Source: Bin87 sp964502995 (GTDB taxonomy: Bacteria > Chloroflexota > Dehalococcoidia > Lucifugimonadales > UBA3495). Taken from it: DNA of 18,267 bases. The stretch's first letter is position 1, and each line of letters starts with the position of its first letter. Below are positions 1 to 6,076 of this stretch, piece after piece. The notes below the pieces were generated by a model. That model worked only from the letters and a program-made list of their open reading frames with translations. It had not been told where the DNA came from and did no database searches. The DNA lies in NCBI GenBank assembly GCA_964502995.1, contig CAZCZB010000060.1, forward strand, positions 1 through 18,267. The letters run 5' to 3'. The position numbers were made by a program, and so were the translations under genes.

Positions 1-164
1 GGCTCTATGAAGTCTACGACGACGAGGCGGCCTTCCAGGCCCACACCCAGGCACCCCACTTCATCAAGTTCCGCGACGCCACCGCCGACATCCGCGTCGA
101 GGGCATCCAGGGTGCGGCCCGCGGCAGCACCAACGTCTGGCCAACCGACGCCGAGTGGAAGTAG
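1..164 (+). CDS. ABM-fold monooxygenase-like protein, C-terminal part only
   Basis: This is the 3' end of a gene whose start lies left of the window; the first full codon is at position 3 and the TAG stop at 162-164. The visible 53 residues begin LYEVYDDEAAFQAH and contain the (L/V)YE-Y-D--AF-AH pattern typical of the second half of antibiotic-biosynthesis-monooxygenase (ABM/YgiN-like) dimeric alpha-beta barrel proteins. These are small cytoplasmic enzymes, some of which oxidise quinols or aromatic compounds without a cofactor; the substrate here cannot be told. The last 18 residues (QGAARGSTNVWPTDAEWK) are identical to the end of the next gene, so the two are tandem paralogues. Ten bases separate this stop from the next start, so the two are almost certainly co-transcribed. 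The reading frame is certain; the function is known only at family level. Confidence 0.8.
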   Translation, partial: LYEVYDDEAAFQAHTQAPHFIKFRDATADIRVEGIQGAARGSTNVWPTDAEWK

Positions 165-174
165 GAGAAGTGCC

Positions 175-495
175 ATGTACGTCATCATCGCCCCCATTCA
201 GATCAAGGAAGGCTGCAAGGACGAATTCGTCAAGGCGTTGCTGCCCAACGCTCAAGCGGCCGCCAACACTGAACCTGGCTGCCTGCGCTTCGACGTGATT
301 CAGGACGCCGGTGACCCCAACCGGCTCTGGGTCTACGAAATCTACGTCGACGAGGACGCTTTCAAGGCCCACCAGGCGTCAGAACACTATCTCAAGGCGA
401 TCGAGACCATGGGCCCCATGCGGGCCGACCCGGTGCTGCAGGGCGCGGCCCGGGGCAGTACCAACGTCTGGCCCACTGACGCCGAGTGGAAGTAA
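175..495 (+). CDS. ABM-domain protein (putative quinol monooxygenase-like)
   Basis: A 106-residue protein of the usual size for single-domain ABM/YgiN-like proteins. It begins MYVIIAPIQIKEG, a first beta strand plus turn. Residues about 33-65 carry the family core EPGCLRFDV, then LWVYEIYVDEDAFKAH, with the conserved His and the YE-Y-D--AF pattern. The ATG at 175 is chosen because AGGAG at 163-167 lies 7 bases before it; an in-frame upstream ATG at position 7 would read through the preceding gene's C-terminal coding region in the wrong frame. The last 18 residues match the upstream gene exactly, and the matching 54 bases differ at about six mostly silent positions. That fits a tandem duplication with the tail kept under selection. 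Homologues act as homodimers in the cytoplasm on quinones, aromatic polyketides or signal molecules. The substrate is unknown here. Confidence 0.85.
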   Translation: MYVIIAPIQIKEGCKDEFVKALLPNAQAAANTEPGCLRFDVIQDAGDPNRLWVYEIYVDEDAFKAHQASEHYLKAIETMGPMRADPVLQGAARGSTNVWPTDAEWK

Positions 496-501
496 CTTTT
501 G

Positions 502-561
502 CTCCCTATCCCCCTGGGAGGGGACCGGTTAATTAAAATCCCCTTTCCCCCAGGGAGAGGG
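502..561. repeat. GC-rich imperfect palindrome between ABM gene and ridA-like gene
   Basis: A run rich in C then G at about 502-524 can pair with a similar run at about 539-561 across an AT-rich centre (ttaattaaaa). The right arm continues into GTTAGGATGAGGGTGAG, reminiscent of a short repeat dispersed in many bacterial genomes (from memory, not checked). It could act as a transcription attenuator or mRNA stabiliser between the two genes. No other copy was found in this window. Confidence 0.5.
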
Positions 562-578
562 TTAGGATGAGGGTGAGA

Positions 579-974
579 ATGGCTAAAACGATTCTGCAGA
601 GCAACGAAGTCGCGACTCCCGCCGGCATCTTGTCCCAGGGAGTAGCCGTCCCGGCCGGCCGGATGGTGTTCGCCTCCGGGCAGGTGGCCCGCGGAGTTGA
701 CGGCCAGCTTGTGGGCCGCGGCGACATCCGCGCTCAGACCCGCAAGGTCCTGGAGAATACGCAGGCGGTGCTGGCCGAGGCTGGCGCCACGCTGGACGAC
801 GTGGTGAAAGTGACCGTGTTTGTGACCAACATTGCGGAGCACTTCCCCACCATTCACGAGGTGCGCGCCGAGTTCTTCAAGTCGGACTACCCGGCCAGCA
901 CTTTGGTCGAGATCAGCCGCCTCGTCGACCCCGACATGCTTATTGAAATCGAAGCGATTGCCGTCGTCCAGTAG
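579..974 (+). CDS. RidA/YjgF/Rid-family protein lacking the catalytic arginine
   Basis: A 131-residue protein, the standard length for the Rid (YjgF/YER057c/UK114) family of trimeric cytoplasmic proteins. Recognisable blocks are FASGQVA (residues 31-37), AQTRKVLENTQAVLAEAG (52-69), VVKVTVFVTNI (75-85) and the C-terminal IEIEAIAV (122-129). True RidA enzymes hydrolyse reactive enamines/imines using an Arg in an FPAR or YPAR motif (Arg105 in E. coli). Here the motif reads YPAS, with Ser107 in that place. The protein therefore probably belongs to one of the arginine-less Rid subgroups, whose substrates are mostly unknown, and imine deaminase activity is not expected. The ATG at 579 is preferred over an in-frame ATG at 567 because GAGGGTGAG (569-577) lies just ahead of 579 and the family N-terminus starts near there. 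It is 84 bases after the ABM gene on the same strand, probably the same transcript. Confidence 0.88.
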   Translation: MAKTILQSNEVATPAGILSQGVAVPAGRMVFASGQVARGVDGQLVGRGDIRAQTRKVLENTQAVLAEAGATLDDVVKVTVFVTNIAEHFPTIHEVRAEFFKSDYPASTLVEISRLVDPDMLIEIEAIAVVQ

Positions 975-1408
975 CCCGGCTCGCGACCAAAACGCAGGGG
1001 CAGGTTCAAACCAGGCCCCCCGGTGCTAACGACCTTAATCCAAGCGCTATCGGGAGCCACGGTAATAGTGTGGCGGCGCACAGCCGTGCGCCCCGCTTCA
1101 GTTGACGAGTGTTTCCGACACTGGGATAGCCATAATTGCCCTCTAAAACCAAGTACGTTCCTATATCGTAGCTTAGCGCATTTGCGGAACCATCTGCCGA
1201 GCACACTCAAACAGAATGCAGAAATTCCCGGCCCTGTCCGTGGACCCTGGCACGCACTTGTCGCACCAACGCCTGAACCAAAGCCGAGGTGGTAGGCTGA
1301 CCTCACACCCTGACCAATCTCCCAAGCCCCGTCATTTCAGGCGGGGTTTCGCACTGCTTGACGGCATCAGCCCCGGCGCTGCACCGTAGGTACATCAGCC
1401 CAGCGGAT
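975..1408. other. gene-free stretch after the ridA-like gene
   Basis: About 430 bases without a convincing gene; the short ORFs on either strand have no recognisable motif and no good ribosome-binding site. A GC-rich imperfect hairpin lies 22 bases after the ridA-like stop (997-1020, arms GGGGC/GCCCC with an inner GG/CC), without a T-run. A better terminator-like hairpin is at 1324-1349. I looked for tmRNA, RNase P RNA and SRP RNA signatures and saw none. A GGTTCAAACC string at 1003-1012 resembles a tRNA T-loop but has no tRNA around it. Confidence 0.5.
1324..1349 (+). terminator. putative rho-independent terminator
   Basis: AAGCCCCG and CGGGGTTT pair as an 8-bp stem (one G-T pair) around a 10-base loop, and the plus strand continues TTTC. 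It would end transcription from the left. It is 350 bases past the ridA-like stop, so it either closes a long 3' tail or belongs to an unseen transcript in the gap. Confidence 0.5.
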
Positions 1409-1919
1409 TTATGAACTCCATTGGAAATCGGCCGCTACGGAATACAGGGGACGCGCCCGCTGCGCCTCTTGCGCTCTGCTGATCCATTCAGCCCATGATG
1501 GGTCGCCGAGCCTGCCGCCGTCTTCAAAATAGCTCTGCGGCGGCTTCCCCGCCATCGCCGGACTCGCCAGCCAACCCTCGGGAGTCCCAGACGTACAGCC
1601 ACTCGGGGCCAGGTCCCCAGTATTCGCCGAAGAACGCTTCCGTGCCGCCCTTGAACGAGTAGGGCTGGCAGTGTTCCCAATGATAGCCGCGGTCCCGGTG
1701 GTAGGCTTCGCTTTCCTCCGGTTCGGTTTCCAACCACGCAATCGACCCCAGAGCTATGAGCCTGTCGATCAGGGACTCGTCGGAGTAGCTGCCCAGTAAA
1801 GCGGCGCCAGCTTCGTCCGGGTAACAACCGCGGGCGCAGAGGATTGCTCTGCCGTTCCCCCGTCTGTCAACCTTGCCAAATGATGCAGCGAGACCCCACC
1901 TGAATCGTTCTCCTGCCAT
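1409..1919 (-). pseudogene. conserved-looking hypothetical gene broken by a one-base frameshift
   Basis: Two overlapping minus-strand frames join into one sensible protein if one base is removed from the CCC run at 1586-1588. The first frame runs from ATG 1919 through MAGERFRWGLA to GPGPEWLYVW (111 residues). The second then reads TPEGWLASPAM and ends AADFQWSS at 1409 (58 residues), giving 169 residues. Left as is, the first frame ends in a short unnatural tail (stop at 1524). A GTG at 1961 is a possible alternative start, but neither start has a clear ribosome-binding site. The protein is rich in Trp, Tyr and Gly, with a central AYHRDRG block followed by an aromatic-rich GGTEAFFGEYWGPGPEW stretch. 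I do not recognise a named family, although hypothetical proteins with such a block occur in bacteria as far as I recall. It stands alone, in gene-poor DNA. The shift may be a real mutation or a sequencing error. Confidence 0.55.
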
Positions 1920-2291
1920 GTGTGCGCTCAACCTCGGACTCCATCTCGGGAATCGGAGCACAGCAGTCGTTATGCAGCGAATATATCGCAGGCCCGGTCA
2001 GATAGGCAATTGTATCGAGGCGGAATTTCCTTGACGTGCCGCACTACTGCCGAGATGAAACCCGTGATGGCGGCAACTGTACCGATTTTGGACCGATAGG
2101 CAGCCCCAACATTGTTGCTGACACGGCGTGCGGGAGCATGGCAGCCCGCTCAGTGAAAGGCCGCGGTCGGACGCAAAAACCGGGCCATAGTTTTGTCAAG
2201 GAACGGCAGAGTCTTGCGGTGTGCGCGCAATTCGTCCGGCGGCGTGGCGCATTTTCCGCGGCGCGTTCTCTCGCTGGATGATGAGTGAGGC

Positions 2292-2474
2292 GTGATCCCC
2301 ATCGCCGTCTGGCAAGGGCGTTCGGAGCGGCTCAAGCACACTCTACGCCGACCGTTGGTAGTGATTGAAAGCACGGTCTCCGGTTGGGACGACACCCTCA
2401 ACGTGATGGCCGAGCAAGCCTGGCCGCTGTCCCTTCCCTTTGACGACCACCACCGCCGGCAGGACTGGTGGTAG
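2292..2474 (+). CDS. small ORF, doubtful, possibly a gene remnant
   Basis: A GTG-started 60-residue frame preceded in frame by TGA two codons earlier. Third codon positions are mostly G or C, as in the real genes of this window, and the central part (RPLVVIESTVSGWDDTLNVM) reads like protein. There is no ribosome-binding site at a usable distance (GAGG abuts the GTG) and no family I recognise. It could be a small gene, a decayed fragment, or chance. Confidence 0.2.
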   Translation: MIPIAVWQGRSERLKHTLRRPLVVIESTVSGWDDTLNVMAEQAWPLSLPFDDHHRRQDWW

Positions 2475-2620
2475 CTTGGACCAAGCTTCCAGATTCAACG
2501 TTGCTGTCAGCAATAACGATCAGTCGCCTTTTTCAGATTGCCGGGACCTTGCTGCATCGCCGCTCGACGGGGGTTTTCCTCGGTCCGGATTTCAACGCAA
2601 TTCCCGATACTCAGATCGAA

Positions 2621-2650
2621 ATGGCGCCCGGTTTTTCCGGACGCCATTTT
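2621..2650 (+). terminator. strong hairpin, probable intrinsic terminator
   Basis: ATGGCG pairs with CGCCAT, then after one mismatch CCGG pairs with CCGG around a TTTTT loop; the plus strand continues TTTATA. This is the best stem-loop in the gene-poor region. It could serve transcription from the left, and in the minus direction could lie downstream of tRNA-Phe, though the T-run there is poorer (TTCG). Confidence 0.5.
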
Positions 2651-2697
2651 ATAGTGGGATGGGGTGGGATGGAGTTTCATACTGTACGCCACTGAGA

Positions 2698-2719
2698 ATT
2701 TGTCCAGCATCTGTCCAGC
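2698..2719. repeat. 11-bp direct repeat near tRNA-Phe
   Basis: ATTTGTCCAGC and ATCTGTCCAGC lie head to tail, 10 of 11 bases identical, about 77 bases past the 3' end of the tRNA gene. Such repeats resemble binding sites for a DNA-binding protein, for example arm sites of a tyrosine integrase or a repressor operator. No such protein is encoded in the window. Confidence 0.4.
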
Positions 2720-2795
2720 AAAATCACTCTGATCCAGCCGCGACGGGCTTTATTGATACTTACAGTAAGTAGGAACCCGTCTACTATTGAGAAAA

Positions 2796-2872
2796 TGGTG
2801 CCGAGGGGCGGATTCGAACCACCGACACCGGCATTTTCAGTGCCGTGCTCTACCAGGCTGAGCTACCTCGGC
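2796..2872 (-). tRNA. tRNA-Phe (anticodon GAA)
   Basis: The minus strand folds as a complete 77-nt cloverleaf. The acceptor stem is GCCGAGG/CCTCGGC. The D-arm has GCTC/GAGC with a 9-base loop containing GG. The anticodon arm is CGGCA-CTGAAAA-TGCCG with anticodon GAA, followed by a 5-base variable loop. The T-arm is GGTGG-TTCGAAT-CCGCC, then A73. The 3' CCA is encoded in the gene (TGG at 2796-2798 on the plus strand). It decodes UUC/UUU. It stands as a single gene with its own promoter, between the gene-poor region and the end of the importer operon. Confidence 0.97.
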
Positions 2873-2885
2873 TAACCCTACAATC

Positions 2886-2914
2886 ATGATAAGGAGCTAT
2901 CGGCAGGGTGTCAA
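2886..2914 (-). promoter_or_regulatory. sigma-70-type promoter of tRNA-Phe
   Basis: On the minus strand a perfect -35 TTGACA (2914-2909) and a -10 TATCAT (2891-2886; four of six consensus bases) are separated by exactly 17 bases. The -10 ends 13 bases before the mature tRNA 5' end, leaving a few bases of leader for RNase P to remove. Confidence 0.85.
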
Positions 2915-2970
2915 TCCAAACGGCCGCCGGCGCGATACTCAAACCGCGCTAAAATTCGATTTTGCCAACC

Positions 2971-2984
2971 GGACTGCCCAGTCC
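2971..2984 (-). terminator. weak hairpin after the importer operon
   Basis: GGACT-GGGC-AGTCC forms a 5-bp stem with a 4-base loop, 2 bases past the last ATPase stop. The following minus-strand bases (GGTTGGCAAAATCG) have no T-run, so it is at best a weak or factor-assisted terminator. Weak termination would let importer transcripts run into tRNA-Phe. Confidence 0.3.
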
Positions 2985-2986
2985 CG

Positions 2987-4027
2987 CTACGCCTCGTAGC
3001 ACGCAACCATGTGCCCGCCGGCTTTCTGCTCCACGGGCGGGTGCGGATTGTCCCGGCAGTAATCGGTCGCAATGGGACAACGGTCGTAGAACCGGCACCG
3101 GTTGGGCGGATCAATCGGCAGCGTGAGGTCGCCCAGTATATCCGGATCCTCACGGCGCAACCCCGGATCGGGCACCGGCACCGCCGACAGCAGCGCCCGC
3201 GTATAGGGATGCAGCGGATTGCGCAGCAGTTCCTCCGATTCCGCCAACTCGACGATCTTGCCCAGATACATCACCGCAATCCGGTGGCACATGTACCTCG
3301 CCACCGCCAGGTCGTGGGTGATGTACAGGTACGCGATCCCCAGCCGTTCCGCCAGGTCCTGCATCAGCGTCATCACGCCGGTGCGGCTGGAAACGTCCAG
3401 CATCGACGTCGGTTCATCGGCCACCACGAACGACGGGCCGATCACCAGCGCACGGGCAATCGCCACGCGCTGACGTTGGCCTCCCGACAGTTCGTGCGGA
3501 TGCCGGAACAGGAACGACTCCGGAGGCGTCAACCCCACCAGGCTCAGGATTTCGGACACCCGCTCCACTCGTTCCGGCAGGCTGCCAACGCCCTGCACCG
3601 CCAGCGGCTCGGCCACGGTGTCGTATATCGTCCTCCGGGGATTCATCGACTCATACGGGTCCTGGAAAATCATCTGGACCTGCCCACGAAACATGCGCAG
3701 TTGGCGGCCCTTGATGTTCGATATTTCCACGGAACCAACCAGGTGCCCGCTGGCAGCCGACGCCGGGAAACTGTACGTGATATTCCCGCCCGTGGGTTCC
3801 AGCAATTTCACCAGCAGCTTCCCCACGGTCGTCTTTCCGCAGCCCGATTCGCCCACCAAACCCAGGCTTTCGCCCCGGCCCAATCGGAATGACACGTCGT
3901 CCACGGCGTGGATGAAGCTGTCCGGTTTGCGGAACCTCTGCCGTCCCACCGGGAACCACATCGACAGTCCCTCCACCGAGACCAACGAATCGGAACCGAC
4001 GATTGCCTGCCGTCCGTGTTCTATCAC
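2987..4027 (-). CDS. peptide/nickel-type ABC transporter ATPase (DppF/OppF-like)
   Basis: A 346-residue cytoplasmic ATPase that powers import together with the preceding DppD-like ATPase. In numbering from the GTG start: Walker A GESGCGKTT 59-67, Q-loop Gln122 (IFQDPYESMNP), signature LSGGQRQR 180-187, Walker B FVVADEPT 200-207, switch His238. The oligopeptide-type C-terminal region has HPYTRALL and four cysteines (about 311, 317, 324, 343). Similar Cys motifs bind an iron-sulfur cluster in some Opp ATPases; whether this one does is untested. The GTG at 4027 is chosen because GTGA overlaps the upstream TGA stop by 4 bases, which implies translational coupling. The open frame extends to 4162, but those extra residues are Arg/Gly-rich overlap with the previous gene and unlike the family. 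It is the last gene of the importer operon. The substrate cannot be read from the ATPase. Confidence 0.93.
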   Translation of the reverse strand: MIEHGRQAIVGSDSLVSVEGLSMWFPVGRQRFRKPDSFIHAVDDVSFRLGRGESLGLVGESGCGKTTVGKLLVKLLEPTGGNITYSFPASAASGHLVGSVEISNIKGRQLRMFRGQVQMIFQDPYESMNPRRTIYDTVAEPLAVQGVGSLPERVERVSEILSLVGLTPPESFLFRHPHELSGGQRQRVAIARALVIGPSFVVADEPTSMLDVSSRTGVMTLMQDLAERLGIAYLYITHDLAVARYMCHRIAVMYLGKIVELAESEELLRNPLHPYTRALLSAVPVPDPGLRREDPDILGDLTLPIDPPNRCRFYDRCPIATDYCRDNPHPPVEQKAGGHMVACYEA

Positions 4028-5043
4028 GGCTGCGCCTGCCCGGTATTGCCGGTGGCCGGCGTTGCCCCGGTTTCCAGCGGATGCCAGCACGCGGCCCACC
4101 GGCCGGCCCGATGCGACTGCGGCGGATACTCTCTGCGACACTCCTCGGTGGCGTAGGCGCACCGCGGATGGAACGGGCAGCCCGTGGGCGGATCGATCAG
4201 GTTCGGCGGCTCGCCCGGCAGCGTCGCCAGGTCGTGCTTTTCGCCGCTGATGCTTGGGAACGACGAGATCAGCGCGGCCGTGTACGGGTGCATCGGGGCG
4301 CTGAAAATCTCCGCGGTGTCGCCCAGTTCCACCAGTCGGCCCGCATACATCACCCCCATCCGGTCGGTCACCTCCGCCACCACCCCGATGTCGTGGCTGA
4401 TGTAGATCATGCTCATGGCCAGTTGCTGCTGCACGGCTTTGAGTTCCCTCAGAATCCGGTGCTGCACGATCACGTCCAGCGCCGTCGTCGGCTCATCCGC
4501 CACGATCACCGACGGATCGCACGACAGCGCCATGGCGATCACCGCCCTCTGACGCATCCCGCCGCTGAACTGGTGCGGATACCGGTCGGACAGTTGCGGG
4601 TCCAGTCCCACCATCCGGAAAAGACGCGCCACCCGCTCCCGCGCCGCGCCCATGGTCGATTCCACTCCGTGCGCCTCAATGGCCTCCACAATCTGTTGAC
4701 CCACCCGGTACACCGGATCCAGCGAGTTCATCGCCGCCTGGAACACCATCGCGATCCGTCGCCACCGGTAGCGGCGCATCTCCTCCTCGGACAGTTGCAG
4801 CAGGTCCTCACCGTCCAGCAGGATTCGCCCTCCGGTGAGTTGCCCGTTGTCGGGCATCAGCCGCATCAGGCAGTTGGCCACCGATGTTTTGCCGCAACCC
4901 GACTCTCCCACCAACCCCAATGATTGCCCCGGTTCCAGCCGGAAACTCACGTCCCGCACCGCCCGCACCGTGCCCTGGCGGGTCAGGTAATCCATGGACA
5001 GTCCGGATACTTCCAGCGCTGCGTGTGCCTGTGGTGCGCTCAT
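4024..5043 (-). CDS. peptide/nickel-type ABC transporter ATPase (DppD/OppD-like)
   Basis: A 339-residue ATPase, the usual family length, that pairs with the DppF-like subunit under the two permeases. Motifs: Walker A GESGCGKTS 46-54, Q-loop Gln102 (VFQAAMNSLDP), signature FSGGMRQR 159-166, Walker B VIVADEPT 179-186, switch His217 (ISHD). The C-terminal oligopeptide region has HPYTAALI at 252-259 and Cys289, Cys295, Cys302 and Cys319, the four-cysteine pattern of OppD/DppD proteins. The Q-loop 'MNSLDP' and signature 'SGGMRQR' are the D-type forms, which separates it from the F-type partner. The start ATG lies 19 bases after the permease stop with only a weak ribosome-binding site. The 3' end overlaps the next gene's GTG by 4 bases. 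It carries no sign of decay. Confidence 0.94.
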   Translation of the reverse strand: MSAPQAHAALEVSGLSMDYLTRQGTVRAVRDVSFRLEPGQSLGLVGESGCGKTSVANCLMRLMPDNGQLTGGRILLDGEDLLQLSEEEMRRYRWRRIAMVFQAAMNSLDPVYRVGQQIVEAIEAHGVESTMGAARERVARLFRMVGLDPQLSDRYPHQFSGGMRQRAVIAMALSCDPSVIVADEPTTALDVIVQHRILRELKAVQQQLAMSMIYISHDIGVVAEVTDRMGVMYAGRLVELGDTAEIFSAPMHPYTAALISSFPSISGEKHDLATLPGEPPNLIDPPTGCPFHPRCAYATEECRREYPPQSHRAGRWAACWHPLETGATPATGNTGQAQP

Positions 5044-5062
5044 CGTTCGGCTCGGTGTTCCG

Positions 5063-6076
5063 TCAGGCGGTTTGCCGCCGCAGTCGCGGATTTACCACCT
5101 CGTCCAGCGCGCGTCCCACCAGGTAAAACGCGCTGCACAACAGCGTGATGGACGCGCCGGCCGGTATCACCAGCCACCAGTATTTCGTGCCGCCGAGCAG
5201 GTATCCGCCCGTGTTCGCCGTATGAATCATGATTCCCCAACTCATCCTGATGTCCAGCAACCCCAGGAACGACAGCACCGCCTCGGCAAAAATCGCACCC
5301 GTAACCGTGAACATCATGTACAGCAGCGAAAGCGGCAGCAGGTTGGGGATGATGTGTACCAGGATGATGTGAAAGTGGCTCCCGCCCGCCGCCTGCGCCG
5401 CCTCGATGTACGGTTTCACCCGGATGCTCAACGCCTGCGATTTCAGGATGATCGCGGTGCCGCCGAACCCGCCCAGCACGCCGATGATCAGCGCCAGGTA
5501 AAACAGGTTCAGGTCGAACAGCGCGCTCAGCACGATCAGCAGCGAGATGCCCGGCAGCGCGATGATCAGGTCGGCCAACCGCATGAACGCGATGTCAACT
5601 ATGCCCCCATAGTAGGCCGACACCGCTCCTACCACGGTGGCAATCCCCACCGTCACCAGCGCCGCCGTGATCCCCAGCACGAATTCCGAGCGCGTGCTGA
5701 ACAGCAGTTGGCTCAACACGTCCCGGCCCAGCGGATCAGTGCCCAGCGGGTGTCGCCACGTCGGCGGCGCCGGATGTGTCAGTTGGTCGAACGAGTACCC
5801 AGTCACCGGGTCATACACCGTCGGATCCCAGACGGTCGCCATCAAAATCGGATGCGCCAGCGCCATCAGCGCGAAAAACACGATGGCCGCCAGCGACAGA
5901 ACCCCGATGCGGCTCTCCACGAAAATCGCCCACGCGTTCCTGACGGACAATGCCGCCAGCCGGGCGCGCGCGGCGAAGATTCCCACTCTCCCGCGCACCA
6001 CGCCGAACGGTTGCGGATTCTCGGGAGGCGCAGCCCCGCCGGGCGTGTCAGTCGTATGCGGCCCGACCGGAATCAT
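5063..6076 (-). CDS. peptide/nickel-type ABC transporter permease (DppC/OppC-like)
   Basis: A 337-residue inner-membrane permease. A cytoplasmic N-terminal arm of about 55 residues precedes the first membrane segment (about 58-79). The family's periplasmic motif HPLGTDPLGRDVLSQLL is at 109-125. Further hydrophobic segments lie near 132-156, 166-187, 190-211, 250-272 and 300-321. The EAA loop that docks on an ATPase is EAAQAAGGS...HIIPNLLP at 225-248. The start ATG overlaps the DppB-like stop (ATGA, 4 bases), so translation is coupled and the two permeases are made in step. The Pro/Gly-rich first 25 residues are longer than in the E. coli protein and are probably disordered. It forms the translocation pore with the DppB-like protein. 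The substrate class (peptides, nickel, sugars or opines) is not fixed by the permease sequence. Confidence 0.93.
   Translation of the reverse strand: MIPVGPHTTDTPGGAAPPENPQPFGVVRGRVGIFAARARLAALSVRNAWAIFVESRIGVLSLAAIVFFALMALAHPILMATVWDPTVYDPVTGYSFDQLTHPAPPTWRHPLGTDPLGRDVLSQLLFSTRSEFVLGITAALVTVGIATVVGAVSAYYGGIVDIAFMRLADLIIALPGISLLIVLSALFDLNLFYLALIIGVLGGFGGTAIILKSQALSIRVKPYIEAAQAAGGSHFHIILVHIIPNLLPLSLLYMMFTVTGAIFAEAVLSFLGLLDIRMSWGIMIHTANTGGYLLGGTKYWWLVIPAGASITLLCSAFYLVGRALDEVVNPRLRRQTA

Larger units (their letters stand above)
1962..2795. other. gene-poor region between the broken gene and tRNA-Phe
   Basis: More than 800 bases with only short ORFs of uneven composition. Supported contents are a doubtful 60-codon ORF (2292-2474), a strong hairpin (2621-2646) and an 11-bp direct repeat (2698-2719) next to the 3' side of tRNA-Phe. 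The composition is less GC-rich than the flanking genes. It may be the eroded remains of an element once inserted beside the tRNA, but no integrase or phage gene remains here. Confidence 0.4.

Noticed and set aside
997..1020. tRNA or tmRNA fragment suggested by GGTTCAAACC
   Set aside because: No acceptor stem, anticodon arm or tmRNA ends can be built around it; the string is better explained as a chance hairpin loop.
2036..2281. 81-codon ORF on the plus strand
   Set aside because: It has mixed codon composition, no ribosome-binding site and no motif; it overlaps another equally poor ORF on the opposite strand.
4028..4162. Longer N-terminus for the DppF-like ATPase
   Set aside because: The extra 45 residues lie wholly within the coding region of the upstream ATPase, look like out-of-frame Arg/Gly-rich sequence, and are absent from the family; the GTGA overlap is a better start.
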